Positions 12,301-23,666 of a stretch of 64,000 bases of DNA are shown one piece after another. The stretch covers positions 20,934,501 to 20,998,500 of the forward strand of contig NC_071349.1 of assembly GCF_027744825.2 (NCBI RefSeq), read 5' to 3'. A model generated the notes under the pieces. It saw only the letters and a list, made by a program, of their open reading frames with translations, was not told the origin of the DNA and did not search any database. A program made the translations under genes and the position numbers. Position 1 is the first letter of the stretch, and each line of letters begins with the position of its first letter. This stretch comes from Synchiropus splendidus (lineage: Eukaryota > Chordata > Actinopteri > Syngnathiformes > Callionymidae).

Positions 12301-14580
12301 ACGGCGCAGCCGCACCAGTGCCGGACGCCACTGGAGCACTTGCTCATCTGTGCGTCCGCACACAGGCCCATGATGAAGGACTTGAGGTACGCAGCATCTC
12401 CGTGCCAGCCAAAGCCACTTCCAGAGAACAGCAGCACCAAAAGAGCGAGCTCTGCTCTGAGAACCTGGCCGATGAACGTGTCTCGTCTGTGAACTTCACT
12501 TTCTGGGTGATGGGACTTGGACCGTGTGTTTGCAGCAGTCCAGCCAACCTCTGCAGCTGCTCTTCTTCTGTGTTTCTGGCTGCACTCACGCCACCGGCGC
12601 TGATGCGTCTTCATCGCCGGCTCTGTTTCTGGCCAACTCTCCTCGGCTGTTTTTCCCTCCCGGTCCGATGGCTGCAGCAGGGCCTGCCATGTTGGCAGCT
12701 GCCTGGCACGGAAGCCTGCGACTTTCTCGAGCAAGTGGGCGAGAAGGGAGACGGCCCGACTAAGGCAGCTGCTCTTCTGCAACCGATTGGCTTCAGGCGG
12801 GTCAGAGCTGCCTCGCTGCTGTGGAACCTCGGAGGAGCCAGAGAAGACTGTGATGCACCTCTGGACCTGCTTTTCCTGTGTGAGCAAAGACGACACAAGA
12901 GTGGTTCCACACAGTGTCACATCCCTGAATTCCCAAACTCAAGAGCCACGTCAGCCAGACCTCACCAAATGAGTATGACATTAAATCACCAAAGCCAACG
13001 ACGAATAATGGCTCTTCAGGGAGGTGGTGGAGTCTGACACTTGCTGAAAATGTGTGAGGATGCTGCTCGTGTCACCGAGTCCCTCCAACTGGCGCCGCGC
13101 TGAAGCGCCTGCGGTTGCATCATTAGCCGATGGATTGATTGATTTGCTTGTGAACACAGTGGAACAGCCAGCGAGGATTTATGATGAACGTGCAACCGCT
13201 CGATTTACATTTCAAACGGCAACACTACCTTTTTGCTCCACTGCCTGTTTGTGAGTCATTTTAAACATGCGCCGTAAACATGTCTGCGGAGTTCACGTTG
13301 CCGTGCCGTAAGTGGTGGAAGACGGACGGACGGACGGACGGACGGACGGACGTTGTGGACCTGGAGTGGAGCGGGTGGTGGGTTTCTTAGGAATGGACTC
13401 ACCAAGACCTGCTCAGTTGTGAGTCTCACATGAAGCCTCACGGCAAAAACACACTGAGCACCACGACGCTGTAAGGGGTGTGAAGCCTCGCTTCACACGT
13501 CGCTGGAGGCGCCACGAGCCTCCTGGTGTTGCCACACTTCACATCCAGAGAAACTGTGTTGAGAGTGGAGGGGAGTGCAGCAGTGCTGTGTGTCTGTTGG
13601 GACGTTGAGATGGCGTGTTGAGTTAGTGTTGTGTTTGTGACTGGTTTTCTGTCCTCTTTGGTGTGTGTGTGTGTGTGTGTGTGTGAGTGTGTGAGTGTGT
13701 GTGAGTGTGTGTGAGAGAGAGTGACACGTGTGTGAGTGTGTGTGTGTGTGTGTGAGTGAGTGACACGTGTGTGTGAGTGAGTGAGTGACGTGTGTGTGAG
13801 TGAGTGAGTGACACGTGTGTGTGTGTGAGTGAGTGAGTGAGTGCCGTGTGTGTGTGAGTGAGTGAGTGTGTGGGTGTGTGTGTGTGAGTGACGTGTGTGT
13901 GAGTGTGTGAGCGCGTGTGTGTGTGAGTGTGTGAGTGACGTGTGTGAGTGTGTGTGAGTGAGTGAAGTGTGTGTGTGTGTGTGTGTGTGTGAGTGTGTTT
14001 GTGTGTGGGTGTGCGTGCGAGCGTGTGTGAGAGAGACACGAGTCTGGTGCGTGGAGGAGTGTGTCACTATCCGCAAGTGCACGCTGCATCTGTCTGTCTG
14101 TTGGTCGCAATTGTGTGTGTGCTCTTGTACCTCTCTCTTAGTGAGAACCTGCGTGTGACAGAGAGATGACATGACGTCATAGTGAGGGTTAAACCTACAG
14201 CATAGCTGGGTTATTATCGTTAGCTTTTAGTTTGGTTCAGAGTCAAGGTGAACTTTAGCCATTTGCTTCCTGACTAAGATAGGACGAAGGTGCGCGCGTG
14301 TGTGAGACAGACAGTCAGAGAGACGCGCACGCGCAACTGCAATTAGGCCCCGTCCCCCGGACACGGAGGTTTGGCGCTGGTGCCAACAGTCAGAAGCGCG
14401 GGGATCATGACCAACCGTCACCCGCACATGTGGCTGCAGATCGCCCCAAAAAACCGTCTGCGACCATCGACACGTCGGGGGGACAAATCCCTCCATTTTG
14501 GACGTCACACGCACAAACTTACCCGATGCGACTTGCGACACGCGGAGACATGCGAGCACGATCCAGAGAAACCTCTCCAT
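9305..14580 (-). CDS. fndc5: Fibronectin type III domain-containing protein 5 (irisin precursor)
   Basis: Five coding exons, read 3' to 5' on the map: 14580-14523, 11680-11565, 11110-10912, 9603-9514 and 9444-9305, giving 200 aa in consistent phase. Exon 1 encodes a signal peptide (MERFLWIVLACLRVSQVAS) and ends at a TCGG/GTAAGT donor. Exons 2-3 encode the single FN3 domain, residues about 20-115, with VKANSAVVTWDIPDGDPVIG and KKDVRMLRFIQEVNTTTRSC. The latter is essentially identical to mammalian irisin. N-glycosylation sequons are N27-V-S and N72-T-T. The transmembrane helix is about residues 143-161 (LIIIVVVLIMWAGVIALFC), followed by the cytoplasmic tail RQYDIIKDNEPNNN ending GGLLRTKV. The protein is a type I membrane protein whose ectodomain is shed as irisin. 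The tail and the KKDVRML stretch favour FNDC5 over FNDC4. Intron 2 uses a GC donor (CAACAG/GCAAGG). Intron 1 is about 2.8 kb and repeat-rich. Confidence 0.96.
13319..13352. repeat. (GGAC)n tetranucleotide repeat
   Basis: Tandem GGAC units, about eight copies, inside fndc5 intron 1. Confidence 0.9.
13661..14035. repeat. Compound GT/GAGT array in fndc5 intron 1
   Basis: About 375 bp of (GT)n interleaved with GAGT units and recurrent ACACGTGT/ACGTGTGT joints. It has no stop codons in several minus-strand frames, which creates long His/Thr/Ser open frames that are artefacts of the repeat. Confidence 0.95.
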
Positions 14581-15015
14581 GACTGAGCCACTCGGCCGCT
14601 CCCATCGACTCCGACCGGAGGAAGCGCCTTCCCCGGCGGACTGCCGCCGCGCCGCCGCCGCCGCTGCCCGCCGCGCGCCTCACTTCATCCTGCGCTGCCG
14701 AGAGGGAAACCGTCGCTGCGTCCGCCGCAGTCCTCCGCCCGGCGCAGCTCGCAGGCGTGAGTTAATGACGAGCGAGGCGTCGGTGGCGCGGCTCCAACAC
14801 TGCCATCCCGGGGCGCTGCTGGGGCCGCTGGGTGAGGAGACCCCGGCTGCTGCGGACGGACTGAGACGGAAGAGCAGCGCGGAGAGAGAGAGAGAGGGAG
14901 AGAGCGAGAGAGAGAGAGGCGCGCGCCTCCAGAACCAGCCGTCAGACCTTCGCTACCAAGAAGTTGCGGTCGAGCCGCATCCGACACCAACTTGTCCGAT
15001 CAGAGATGTTGGCTG
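14581..15015 (-). promoter_or_regulatory. CpG-rich 5' flank/promoter of fndc5
   Basis: Directly upstream of the fndc5 start codon, the DNA is dense in CpG (many GCCGCC/GCGC words around 14640-14760) and has no TATA box. A GA-rich run sits at 14881-14919. This is the expected form of a CpG-island promoter, and the transcription start probably lies within it. The + strand open frame over this stretch is a composition effect. Confidence 0.55.
14881..14919. repeat. GA-rich simple sequence
   Basis: GAGAGA runs broken by GGGA and GCGA, within the CpG-rich fndc5 flank. Confidence 0.8.
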
Positions 15016-15420
15016 CCGCCGCCGTGAATTACTGCTGCCCACTCAGCCCTTCAATAGGCCCAGGCGCAGAGGAAAGTCCTTCAGCTCGCCCCCCTCCACT
15101 TGGTAGAAAGTGAAATACTGTACCTGCAGTTGTGAGTGGACTGGAGTACCTGTGGGCCCCTCACAAGTCTGGCCCCTGGGTGCCGTGCCTCAGACCCCAC
15201 AGCCACTGAGAACTGCTCCCTCTCTTCTCTGGATGTCAGTGACAGGCCTGAGAACGTGGGGACGCTGTGGTTCTGAGCTGTGACCTGCTGGAGGCAGTGT
15301 GTCCAGGACAACCTCCTGGAAGAGATGAAGCTGGGCAGGTCTGAGTGATGGCTGCGTCACTGATGGTGTGAAGGAGAGCGTGAAGGTGGATGCTGAAATG
15401 GCTTCCTTGACCTGACCGCC

Positions 15421-15442
15421 AGCGAGCGAGCGAGCGAGCGAG
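15421..15442. repeat. (GCGA)n repeat
   Basis: About five tandem GCGA units. Confidence 0.85.
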
Positions 15443-18400
15443 TCAGGGCCGCCTGCTGCTGATTTATGGGCTGCTCTCTCGCCCTCGCAGCTGCGCGGCC
15501 GAGGATGCTCGCTCAACTGGACTGCAGTCGCAGCTGGGCCGAGCCGGCAGGGCGTGGGATCGCTTCCCGTGCTGTGTGTTTCCAGTCTGACGACACAGAG
15601 AAACGCACCGGTCTTGGCTCATGCCACTCCTGGGCTCCAGATGTCTCTCGCCCTGCATCACCTGCTGCGCTCCGTGGGCCCCGCTGGTGCCGCCTGCCGT
15701 GGCTGGCCTCGCGGCCGCCTGCTCTCCACCCATTCAGATGAGCGCCACCTTGCTGTGTCTGGTGGGGAGAATACAGAGAGTCACATCCTTCTCCAGGTCT
15801 GCTGGGGTCTTCTTCCTGGGTGAGGCCCGGACGCAGGTCAGCGCAGTCCTCAATCATGAGGGAGTTTGGTGACGAAAGACAAAGCTCTTCACTGGCCCGT
15901 GGGTTTCTCCTCTCAGCTGTGGAGTGAAGCCAAAGAACCAGAGCTTCTCGGTCTGGACTCCCTTACACAGTCGACCCGGAGAGACTCGGAGTGGGGCATC
16001 TTGTCCGACTCCAGTTGGTTCTCTGGTGGCCTCCACTGTGAGGGGGGGACGCCTTCACCCCATGTGGAGCTGGAAGAGAGCTGGCGAATCACGGCTTTAT
16101 TTGTGCCATTCTAACGCTCAGCGAACGTGCGCTTTGTCATGGTCATGGTTTGATTCTGGACTGTGTTGATTTTCATGACTGGGCTCAGCCCAGAAGGTTG
16201 AGAATGCCTCGGTTGGTGTCACCACCAGGCCGCAGCTCGCTCTGGCCGCTGGCCTCTGTGCTGCTGTGAACAAATGCTCCGCCTGGTGTCACCTGGTGCA
16301 CATTCAGGAGGTCTCGAAGTGCTGTGGAGGAGGACGGCCGCTGGCGTGTCCTTCACACCATGACATCAGGAAAGTAACGGCACACGCCACACTCTCTGAT
16401 TTGTGGCTCCTGGCTCACATGAGGCATCACTTCACTGCTGCATCGATCCGTCGGCTGGGGAGAACAAGCCCGCTCCATTAGTGACAAATGAATCATGGCT
16501 GCCCTGGACGTGGCCTGCTCGCGTGGAAGTGGCCTGCGGCTCACTCTGGCTGGAGCTGGACTGTCTTTTCTGCATCACCGTCCAGCCGCACTGAAGCCAT
16601 GGACTGACAGGAGTCTGGAGACGGGAGCGAGGACCAAGGATGTGGAGGCTGGCGTGCTCTTCAGGTGTCCGTCCACGTGTTGGCAGCGCACGTCTCATGC
16701 TTTATGATCCCATCCACGTGCGCTCAATGAGTCCGGGGCCCCCTCCTTTACAACAGTGCCCTTCATCATTCAGGACCGAGCGCGGCACTATATCTCCGGG
16801 TGACACGCTGCTTCTGCACCCTGCCTTGCCTGAGCTCCACTTTGGACGCAGAACCGATGGGTGACACTGTTCCGCTCTTAGAAGAGGGTGGCTTTCTTCT
16901 TGGATCGACAGCTGCCACACTTGGGCTGTTTGGTTTCTCACTTCCGAGCCTCTCATGTCATGTGTTGTCGCGCCGACGTCAGCAGAGAAGAGCGGCGGTG
17001 GCTCTGCTACCTGGTGATGCGGTGCGCATGTCGGGTTTGAGGGTTTTCACTGGTCAGCAGCCTGAGGTCTGTTCCACTGTGTGTATGGCTTTATTCCAGA
17101 ACGATGGAATGATGTTTGACTCATCAACTGCGTGTCCTCACTGGAGGATCAGTGACCACCTTCCTTTGTTGGTGGATGAAATTGGGGCTCCGCTCCACTT
17201 CAAAGGTCTGGTCGAGAAAGTTCCCCCTGCATCTGCTGGGACCAAGCCGCAGCCTGAGGAGCGTTGGGCCTCTGATACTTCAGCTGTCACCTGATGTTGT
17301 CCTGCCTTCCTCCTTGGCTGCCAGTCAGCGCCCCCTGCCTGTGCTCCCGCCCCGCGGCCCACCCTGGCGGAGGCAGAAGCGGCTGACCGAAAGTGAACGT
17401 GACCAGGCGGCTGGAGCAGCTCAACACAGTTGGAAGGGAAGGACTCCCTGTTGGTGCCTTCTGTGGCTCCAGCGCTGCTCCGTCTGAGCGCCAAGGTGGA
17501 CGGCTCTTGTTGGAAATACGCCTCCCGTGTGCCTCCGTGCGTTCGTTCACCCGTGAGAATGACTCTACCAAGAATCCAACAAGCTATGTCCAAGAAATGT
17601 CTTCCCTGACAGAGGAGTCTAATACATGGGCAGAATTCTGGCTCAGCAACTACGCCTGACTCCGGTAGAGCCACAAAAACCTATCTGAGGTCTTGACCCT
17701 CGAGACACAAACGTTCCTCTACGTGGGCTCCGTCCTCGTCCCATTGGTCCTCCGCTGTTGACGCCGGTCCTGGTCGTAACCATGGCAACGACCACAAGGC
17801 ATGCGCCCCCGTGCCGGACCCAGGCGGCTCTCATCAGGACCAGCCTCCTCCGTCTGACCGTGGAGCCTCTAAAGAGCTCCAGTGCTCGCTTTTCCAGCCT
17901 TTGTGAGGTGGAGTTCAGGCTGAATTTGTTGTTGTTGTTCTGGATCAAGACATGTGTGACCAAGTCCCATCCAGAGCTCCTGGGTCCCGGCACCGAGAGG
18001 CTGCTCCTTGCGTGTGGAACCATCTGGCCTGTGTGGCTGGTGCCTGGTGTCCCCCCCAGTGTCCCGCTCCCTCCGTCGCCCGCCAGATGCTCACATCCTG
18101 AAACTGGATCCACCCAGTGGTGACTCCCTCACATGCCCGGGTCTGCGGTCCACCCGGCTCTGCTGCTCCCACTGAAAGGTTCTGCTCGTATCAAAGCTGG
18201 CTCCATTTCTTGATTGACTTCTGCACGAATCAGCTGATGGGGCCGCGGTGACCGTGGCGCCTCACTCTGCCCCGCTCCGGTGCGTCACGTGGCCTGTCCA
18301 CCTACGCCGGGCTCATGGACCTGTCCCTGCTGACACGGGGCTCCCATTAAAATGCGGAGTGACCCGGCCGACACCGAGCTCTCAGAGCCGCCGCGGTCAG

Positions 18401-20035
18401 GTGGCTGACCCTTCACGGGCCAAGGCCTTGTGTCTCTGCAGCGATCAACGGGACCCGTCATAGCTGCCAAACTGGAGGGACGGCAGGTGACCTTGGATGT
18501 GAGAGTGTCCGACTCCACACCAGGAGGCCACTGGCTGCACATACCTTGTTCATGAAGATGATGTTTCGAGTCTTGTGCACAGACATGTATGTGATTTCCC
18601 CAAACCTTTTCTCAGCCAATATGCCACATGAAGTATCATGTCGAGCTCCTCCAGAATCGAAGCAAGGACGAATCCCCACTGCGACTGGAGCCGTCGTTGA
18701 GAGGAGGTGCTCCTGCAGGTCGGGAGGCGAGTCCCAGTCTGGCCTCTGCTCTCCACCGTCAGTCGCTCCTTCTGGCCGCAGCTCCTGCATCACCGCACCT
18801 TCACCAGAGTCACTGTCCTCTGGAACCTGACTGCAGAAGCCTGTGTGCGTCCTGAAGCAGGCTCCAGGTCAGAGGGGAACGTGAGGGCAGAAGTACGCAA
18901 ACAATCTCAGGTGGGGTTTTTTTGTTGTTTTTTTCCCATTTCCTGGTGTGTGAGATCCACGTCGCGGCTCAGCAGGGAGTCCCACCCAGCCGGGAGAGAA
19001 CCACGCAGAGACGGAACCATCAACACTGACGCTCAGGTCTTTGAACGCATCGTTCCGCTGAGACCAGTGGAGGAGAAAGGATGAGGTGACACCTGACTTG
19101 GTGGAGCGGGAGGACAGACACGTGCAGAGGTGAGAGGTGGATGGGACAGCAGCCTGAGTGAGCAGTGACTCCTCTCCGTTGGCCCGGCAGAGAATCACGG
19201 CTGCTTGTTTTGAATGTGGCGGGGTCTCCTCCCACTCGGGCCCTTCCCGATTCTCTCTCCCTGCAGTGTGCATTTTTGGGAGGTGGACTTTGACTTGGAC
19301 CCTCCAGAGTGTGACCCATCAGACCATGGGGACTCTGATGACTGGACCTTCAACTGGGCCAGCTGCCCGCCTCTCTCTTGACCCAGTTCTCTCACACAAT
19401 GAGAGTCTCCTCCTCCCCAGTGCTGAGCCAGTCCCAACAAGAACTCTCATTTGGTTCCAGAGGGGAGACGTGTGCGGGCCATGGTTGTGGAGGAGCAGCG
19501 CCCCCTGCTGCTCGGCTTGAGTACAGCTGCGGTGGAGAGACGGCTGGACCAGAGCGGATCCACGGTGAGGACGTTTCACACCGAGTGTTTCATATAGATA
19601 CAGTGTGTGTATATGTACACACACACAGAGAGAAAGGTAAATTCTGATATACTGGAAAAAGAGTCTCGGAGAGTCAACCGCTGATTTCCTCCAAAGTCCA
19701 TCTGGAAGGATGGAATTCTTTTCAGAGTAAGAAGTGACCTTTTGGGGCACAGATGGGGGAAAACAAACTACTGTTTCTCAACTGAGCTCATGGGCTCCAT
19801 TATTCGGCTGGAATCCGCTCCATGCCTCGAGGAGACTGCAGCATGGAGATCAGTGAGCGTTTGGTCTGCTACATGACCTTTGTGAGAGGTGGCCGAAAAC
19901 ACTTCCCTGCACTGGGATGCTTCCTCCTGAGCAGCTCCACACGCTGCACATGTCCGGCTGCTGTGGCTCCGGCACGCTGCCCCTCTCTCCCGGCCCATGG
20001 ATCTGCTAAGACAGATGATCCTGCACAGGTGAGCG

Positions 20036-20105
20036 CCACGCCACGCCACGCCACGCCACGCCACGCCACGCCACGCCACGCCACGCCACGCCACGCCACG
20101 CCACG
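20036..20105. repeat. (CCACG)14 pentanucleotide array
   Basis: Fourteen perfect tandem CCACG units with no internal variation. This suggests recent expansion or slippage. Confidence 0.95.
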
Positions 20106-20851
20106 CCACACAATGGTCACATGGATCCACTCTTTACCTTTTAGTGTCCGCTGCTGGCGAACCAGCGCGGGTCAACCTGAGGTCAGGTCTTCAGAGTGAG
20201 CACATTTCGACGGCAAATAGAAAAAGATGTTGTTCATGTGTTCTCCTCAGACAGGTAGGCCAGTCAGAAGGACTCAAATATGCAGGACTCAGCAATGACT
20301 AGCCAGCTATTCTGGTCACTCTGGTGGACAAAGACGCCATTCGACATGCTACTTCGTCTTTCTGAGCCGCTTCACTCCGTCCTTGTCCAGTGGAGATCGC
20401 TGCGGGGTACGAGGCGTGAGGAACGCAGACCAGATCCTTGGCTCATTGCACAGTGAGTGACGGCGAGTGTCTTCATGAGGACACAGACGGCTGATGCCCT
20501 CTCACATTATTGTCTTCGCCTATTCCAGAGTCGGTCTCACGGTCCCAGTCACTCGTGCTCTGCACAGCTGAGAACCAGGCTTACGAGTTACGAGTCATGA
20601 GAGCAAAACAGTCCACATTATTCTGTGGTTTGCTCATCTGGAAATGGCAAAGTCCTCACTCAGTTGTTCTGATCTGGCTGTAACGCGAGAGCTGACTCTC
20701 CAAACAGCTGTCAACCTTCCGGGACACTGGAGTCTTTCATCGTGATGAGACGGCGAGGAAGCCTGGGCCAGGTGGCGCCTCTTGAGTGAAGGACCTGACT
20801 CTCTGTCTCTCATCAGCACTGCGGGACCAAGGCGGGACATGTGCTCTCATG

Positions 20852-20865
20852 CCACCGGGGGGCAG
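20852..20865 (+). promoter_or_regulatory. CTCF-like motif
   Basis: CCACCGGGGGGCAG resembles the CTCF core. It lies between fndc5 and the recombinase gene. Only the motif supports it. Confidence 0.35.
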
Positions 20866-22295
20866 CACTCAGCCTCCGCACCTCCATGTGGCCTCTTCCT
20901 GGATGGTTTGGACCAGGCCTCTGCCCACAGCCACCCAGGTGCCGCCCCGTCCTGCCTCTGATCCTGCTGGCGCTGCTGCAGTGCCTCGGCTCTCAGGACC
21001 GCGCCACGCTGAGGTCCCTGAAGGGGGCCCGCGTCCTGGAGCCTCCTGGGTCAAGAGGCCGCGCGGACCCTGGTCTCGCTCTCTGGCGAATGTCGACAAG
21101 CCCTGCCCACTTTCAGGGGCCCACGGAGAGAGTCTCCGCCTCACTCATCTGAGGTGAAAGTGCCGACACACACCGACTCACCACACCAGCCCTGTCCAGG
21201 ACAAACGGAAGTGACGGAACGGAGCGGCTCGTCTGGAGCCAAGAGCTGTTCACCGAGCCAAACGCGGTCGACTAAACCAGATGAAGTGTTGACAAACCTC
21301 CAGCATCTTCTTCTGGAACCCCAGTCTGTGTCTGTTTACTGGCAGAATGAAGCAAAAACCTCCAAATTCATGATGAAAGAGGGGGAAATGTCGGCTGCTC
21401 GCCATCCTCGTGCAGCAGACTTGACAGGCTGGGGACAAATCTCCTGCGAGGCAGAAAACCTCCCTCCAGTGAATGAGGGGATCCGTCACAAGTGAGCACC
21501 TGGGCTCCAGAAAAGCCTCCATCTTGCCCATGGTCGCTGACCAGTCTGGCACGACTCACGGCAGAGTCGATGCACTTGCCGTTCACAGCTAACGGGAGGA
21601 TATTTCAGCCAGGAAGCCGGATGGAGAAGGAGGCGTGGTGGAAGTGGTTGAGGGACGTGTCTCGACAAATCCAACAGGCAGGTGCCTGGAGGCAGCGCGG
21701 CCCGTGGTGTTGTCGTCCGGCCAGCGGGGTATAGACTTCTCCGGGCATCGAGTCGGGAGCAGAAGAAGCCACACAAGTCGCGGGATACAAGCTTTATTCC
21801 ACATCAGCGTGAGGTCATCTCAGCGCTTGACATCGCTCAGGATCCAGTTGTTCAAAGTACAAACGCATGAAGACATTTCGCTCCACTGGAACATGACCAC
21901 GCGAGTGTGCTTCTGAGAGCTGGGCTTCCGCGGCGCAGCAGAAGGCTTCTGTGGTGACTTGCTTAACTGGTGTGGGAGGTGGAGGGACGGGGGCAAAGGG
22001 CACAAACTTACATGAGCCTCCTCTTTCACTGCTGCCCAATAAAGTTGTGAAAGGCCCGAAAGTGAATGGCAGGGACGGAGAGGAAATCTCATCAGCTTGG
22101 AGATGCTAATTTTATGGAGCACCAATTAAGGAGAGGCTTTTTTTTTATGAGGCAAAACAAAACAAGAGAGATGGAGGGTCTTTGTGGCGGCTTCTTTCAG
22201 CGCACCGCTGGGCCTCAGCAGCATTGAGTCCAGGCTCCAGTGGGATGGCGCCTCCTTGCTGCCGGGCCTCGCCCACACTGGGCAAATGAGGTGGG

Positions 22296-22296
<1 letters not shown>

Positions 22297-22373
<77 letters not shown>
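22297..22373. repeat. (TG)n microsatellite
   Basis: 77 bp of uninterrupted TG immediately left of the DNA that leads into the recombinase gene. Many mobile elements in fish sit next to such tracts. Confidence 0.97.
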
Positions 22374-22374
<1 letters not shown>

Positions 22375-22639
22375 GGTTTTTGTGGTTTATGAGGACTTTT
22401 GGCCTGACTTTTCACCTACAGCACGGGGACCCAGGTGATCTACAGGGACTTACCCAAAGTCCCTGTAAATCGAGCAATGTATTCATGCTCAGGAGGCTCT
22501 AAAATACCCCCTCTCTCTTTTTTAGCCAAAGACCCTATAGGTCACTTCACCTGTTTTTTTGTGTATAATTGTGTATGTCACTGCGCCCCTGGTTACTCTT
22601 GTGGTACTGCACCTTCATACACATTTCTGATACACACGG

Positions 22640-22772
22640 TTGAAAATGGCGGGCCTTTTTTTGATTGGTTCATGAAAAAGTGGGCGGGCTGAGGATTTAG
22701 GGGGACGTATACACGCGCCCCTTTAACTGCCTGGAAGCACGTGACAGCTGGAGGAGACCGTCTCTCAATCAG
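22640..22772 (+). promoter_or_regulatory. Promoter-like region and noncoding first exon of the recombinase gene
   Basis: The region contains an inverted CCAAT box (ATTGG, 22664-22668), a GC box (GGGCGGG, about 22682-22688) and a CACGTGAC E-box near 22738. A strong splice donor CAG/GTAAGA follows at 22772/22773, with an acceptor at 23624. This fits a short noncoding exon 1 spliced to the exon that holds the ATG. Confidence 0.5.
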
Positions 22773-23666
22773 GTAAGACCGTATTTATTGACGTTCATTA
22801 AGGCTGTCTGACCTGGCGAACACTGTGATAGCCTCTCAGTGCATTTATGACTTTTACCACAGTTCATTGAAGAAACCACGCGGTGCGGCGCATTTTTAGA
22901 TTAGATTAGATGAGTTTAGATGCGGGTGCAAATACGCATGTGCGATGCTCTCGTTTCGACGTTATTAAATGGCGACTCATGTCGCTGCATTAGGGCTTTC
23001 AATTAACGACTGAATACCGTCAGAGTGGAGCGTCTCACTGAACAGAACGGACTTCACGGCGGTTGACGATGAATAATACGAAGTACATGACACGCGGTTA
23101 GTTTTGTTGGATCTCCTGACGGGAATCCACGTCAGAACCGAGAATCCCATCGGCAGTGAATGCGGGGAATGGCGCACGCGCGCTGATGCGCATCGTTTAT
23201 GTTTCAAAGTTAAACTCGATTGAAAATCTTTGAACGATGTTTAGAAATTTCGCCGGAAGTTCTTTTACTTTCTCGACGTATTTCTTGTATGTACGATCAT
23301 CTCAACTGTAACTCAACTTGATTACTGTGAGAAGTAATCAAGTTGAGTGTGAACTGTGAGAAGTGATAACTGATAAATAAATAATAAATAATCATAAATA
23401 ATGACCGTTGATTTGGTCTGACTTCCTGGGAGGGTTTCAGAGCAGCTAATGAACGTAGCTTTTCAAAATAACGGGAAAAGAACAAGTCATGGAGCAAATG
23501 ACTGCTCATACTATTTTAGGTTATTAATACGGGGCTGTTGTTCAGCTTGTTTTCAATCAAGTGTAGCTGATACACTCATAATGCATGTCCAAAAGAACAG
23601 ATGAAGTCTTGTCCTCTCTTTCAGGCATATTCCACGTAAGAAAAAAAGAAGAATCAGGAAAATCAA

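Larger units (their letters stand above)
15016..22296. other. Intergenic stretch, no gene supported
   Basis: Many open frames of 60-180 codons occur on both strands, but none shows a known domain, a consistent chain of splice sites, or a composition unlike its shadows. Features that can be supported are the GCGA run at 15421-15442, the CCACG array at 20036-20105 and a CTCF-like motif at 20852-20865. An AT-richer block at about 22040-22150, with homeodomain-type TAATTTTAT and CAATTAAGG words, looks like possible conserved noncoding DNA. Confidence 0.5.

Noticed and set aside
12189..13037. Open frames of 243 (minus) and 263 (plus) codons
   Set aside because: They overlap each other on opposite strands within fndc5 intron 1 and show no domain. 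The real fndc5 signal-peptide exon is at 14523-14580.
13438..14172. Overlapping minus-strand open frames rich in His/Thr/Ser
   Set aside because: They are translations of the GT/GAGT repeat in three frames at once. There is no domain, and they lie inside fndc5 intron 1.
9305..14580. Assignment as FNDC4 rather than FNDC5
   Set aside because: KKDVRMLRFIQEVNTTTRSC and the PEHPTGGLLRTK tail match FNDC5. FNDC4 differs in both places.
14498..15106. 202-codon + strand open frame
   Set aside because: It overlaps fndc5 exon 1 and the CpG-rich promoter. Its Arg/Ala/Pro composition reflects CpG density.
20786..21157. 123-codon + strand frame and an overlapping signal-peptide-like frame
   Set aside because: There is no domain and there are competing frames on both strands. 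The Leu-rich stretch alone is not evidence of a secreted protein.
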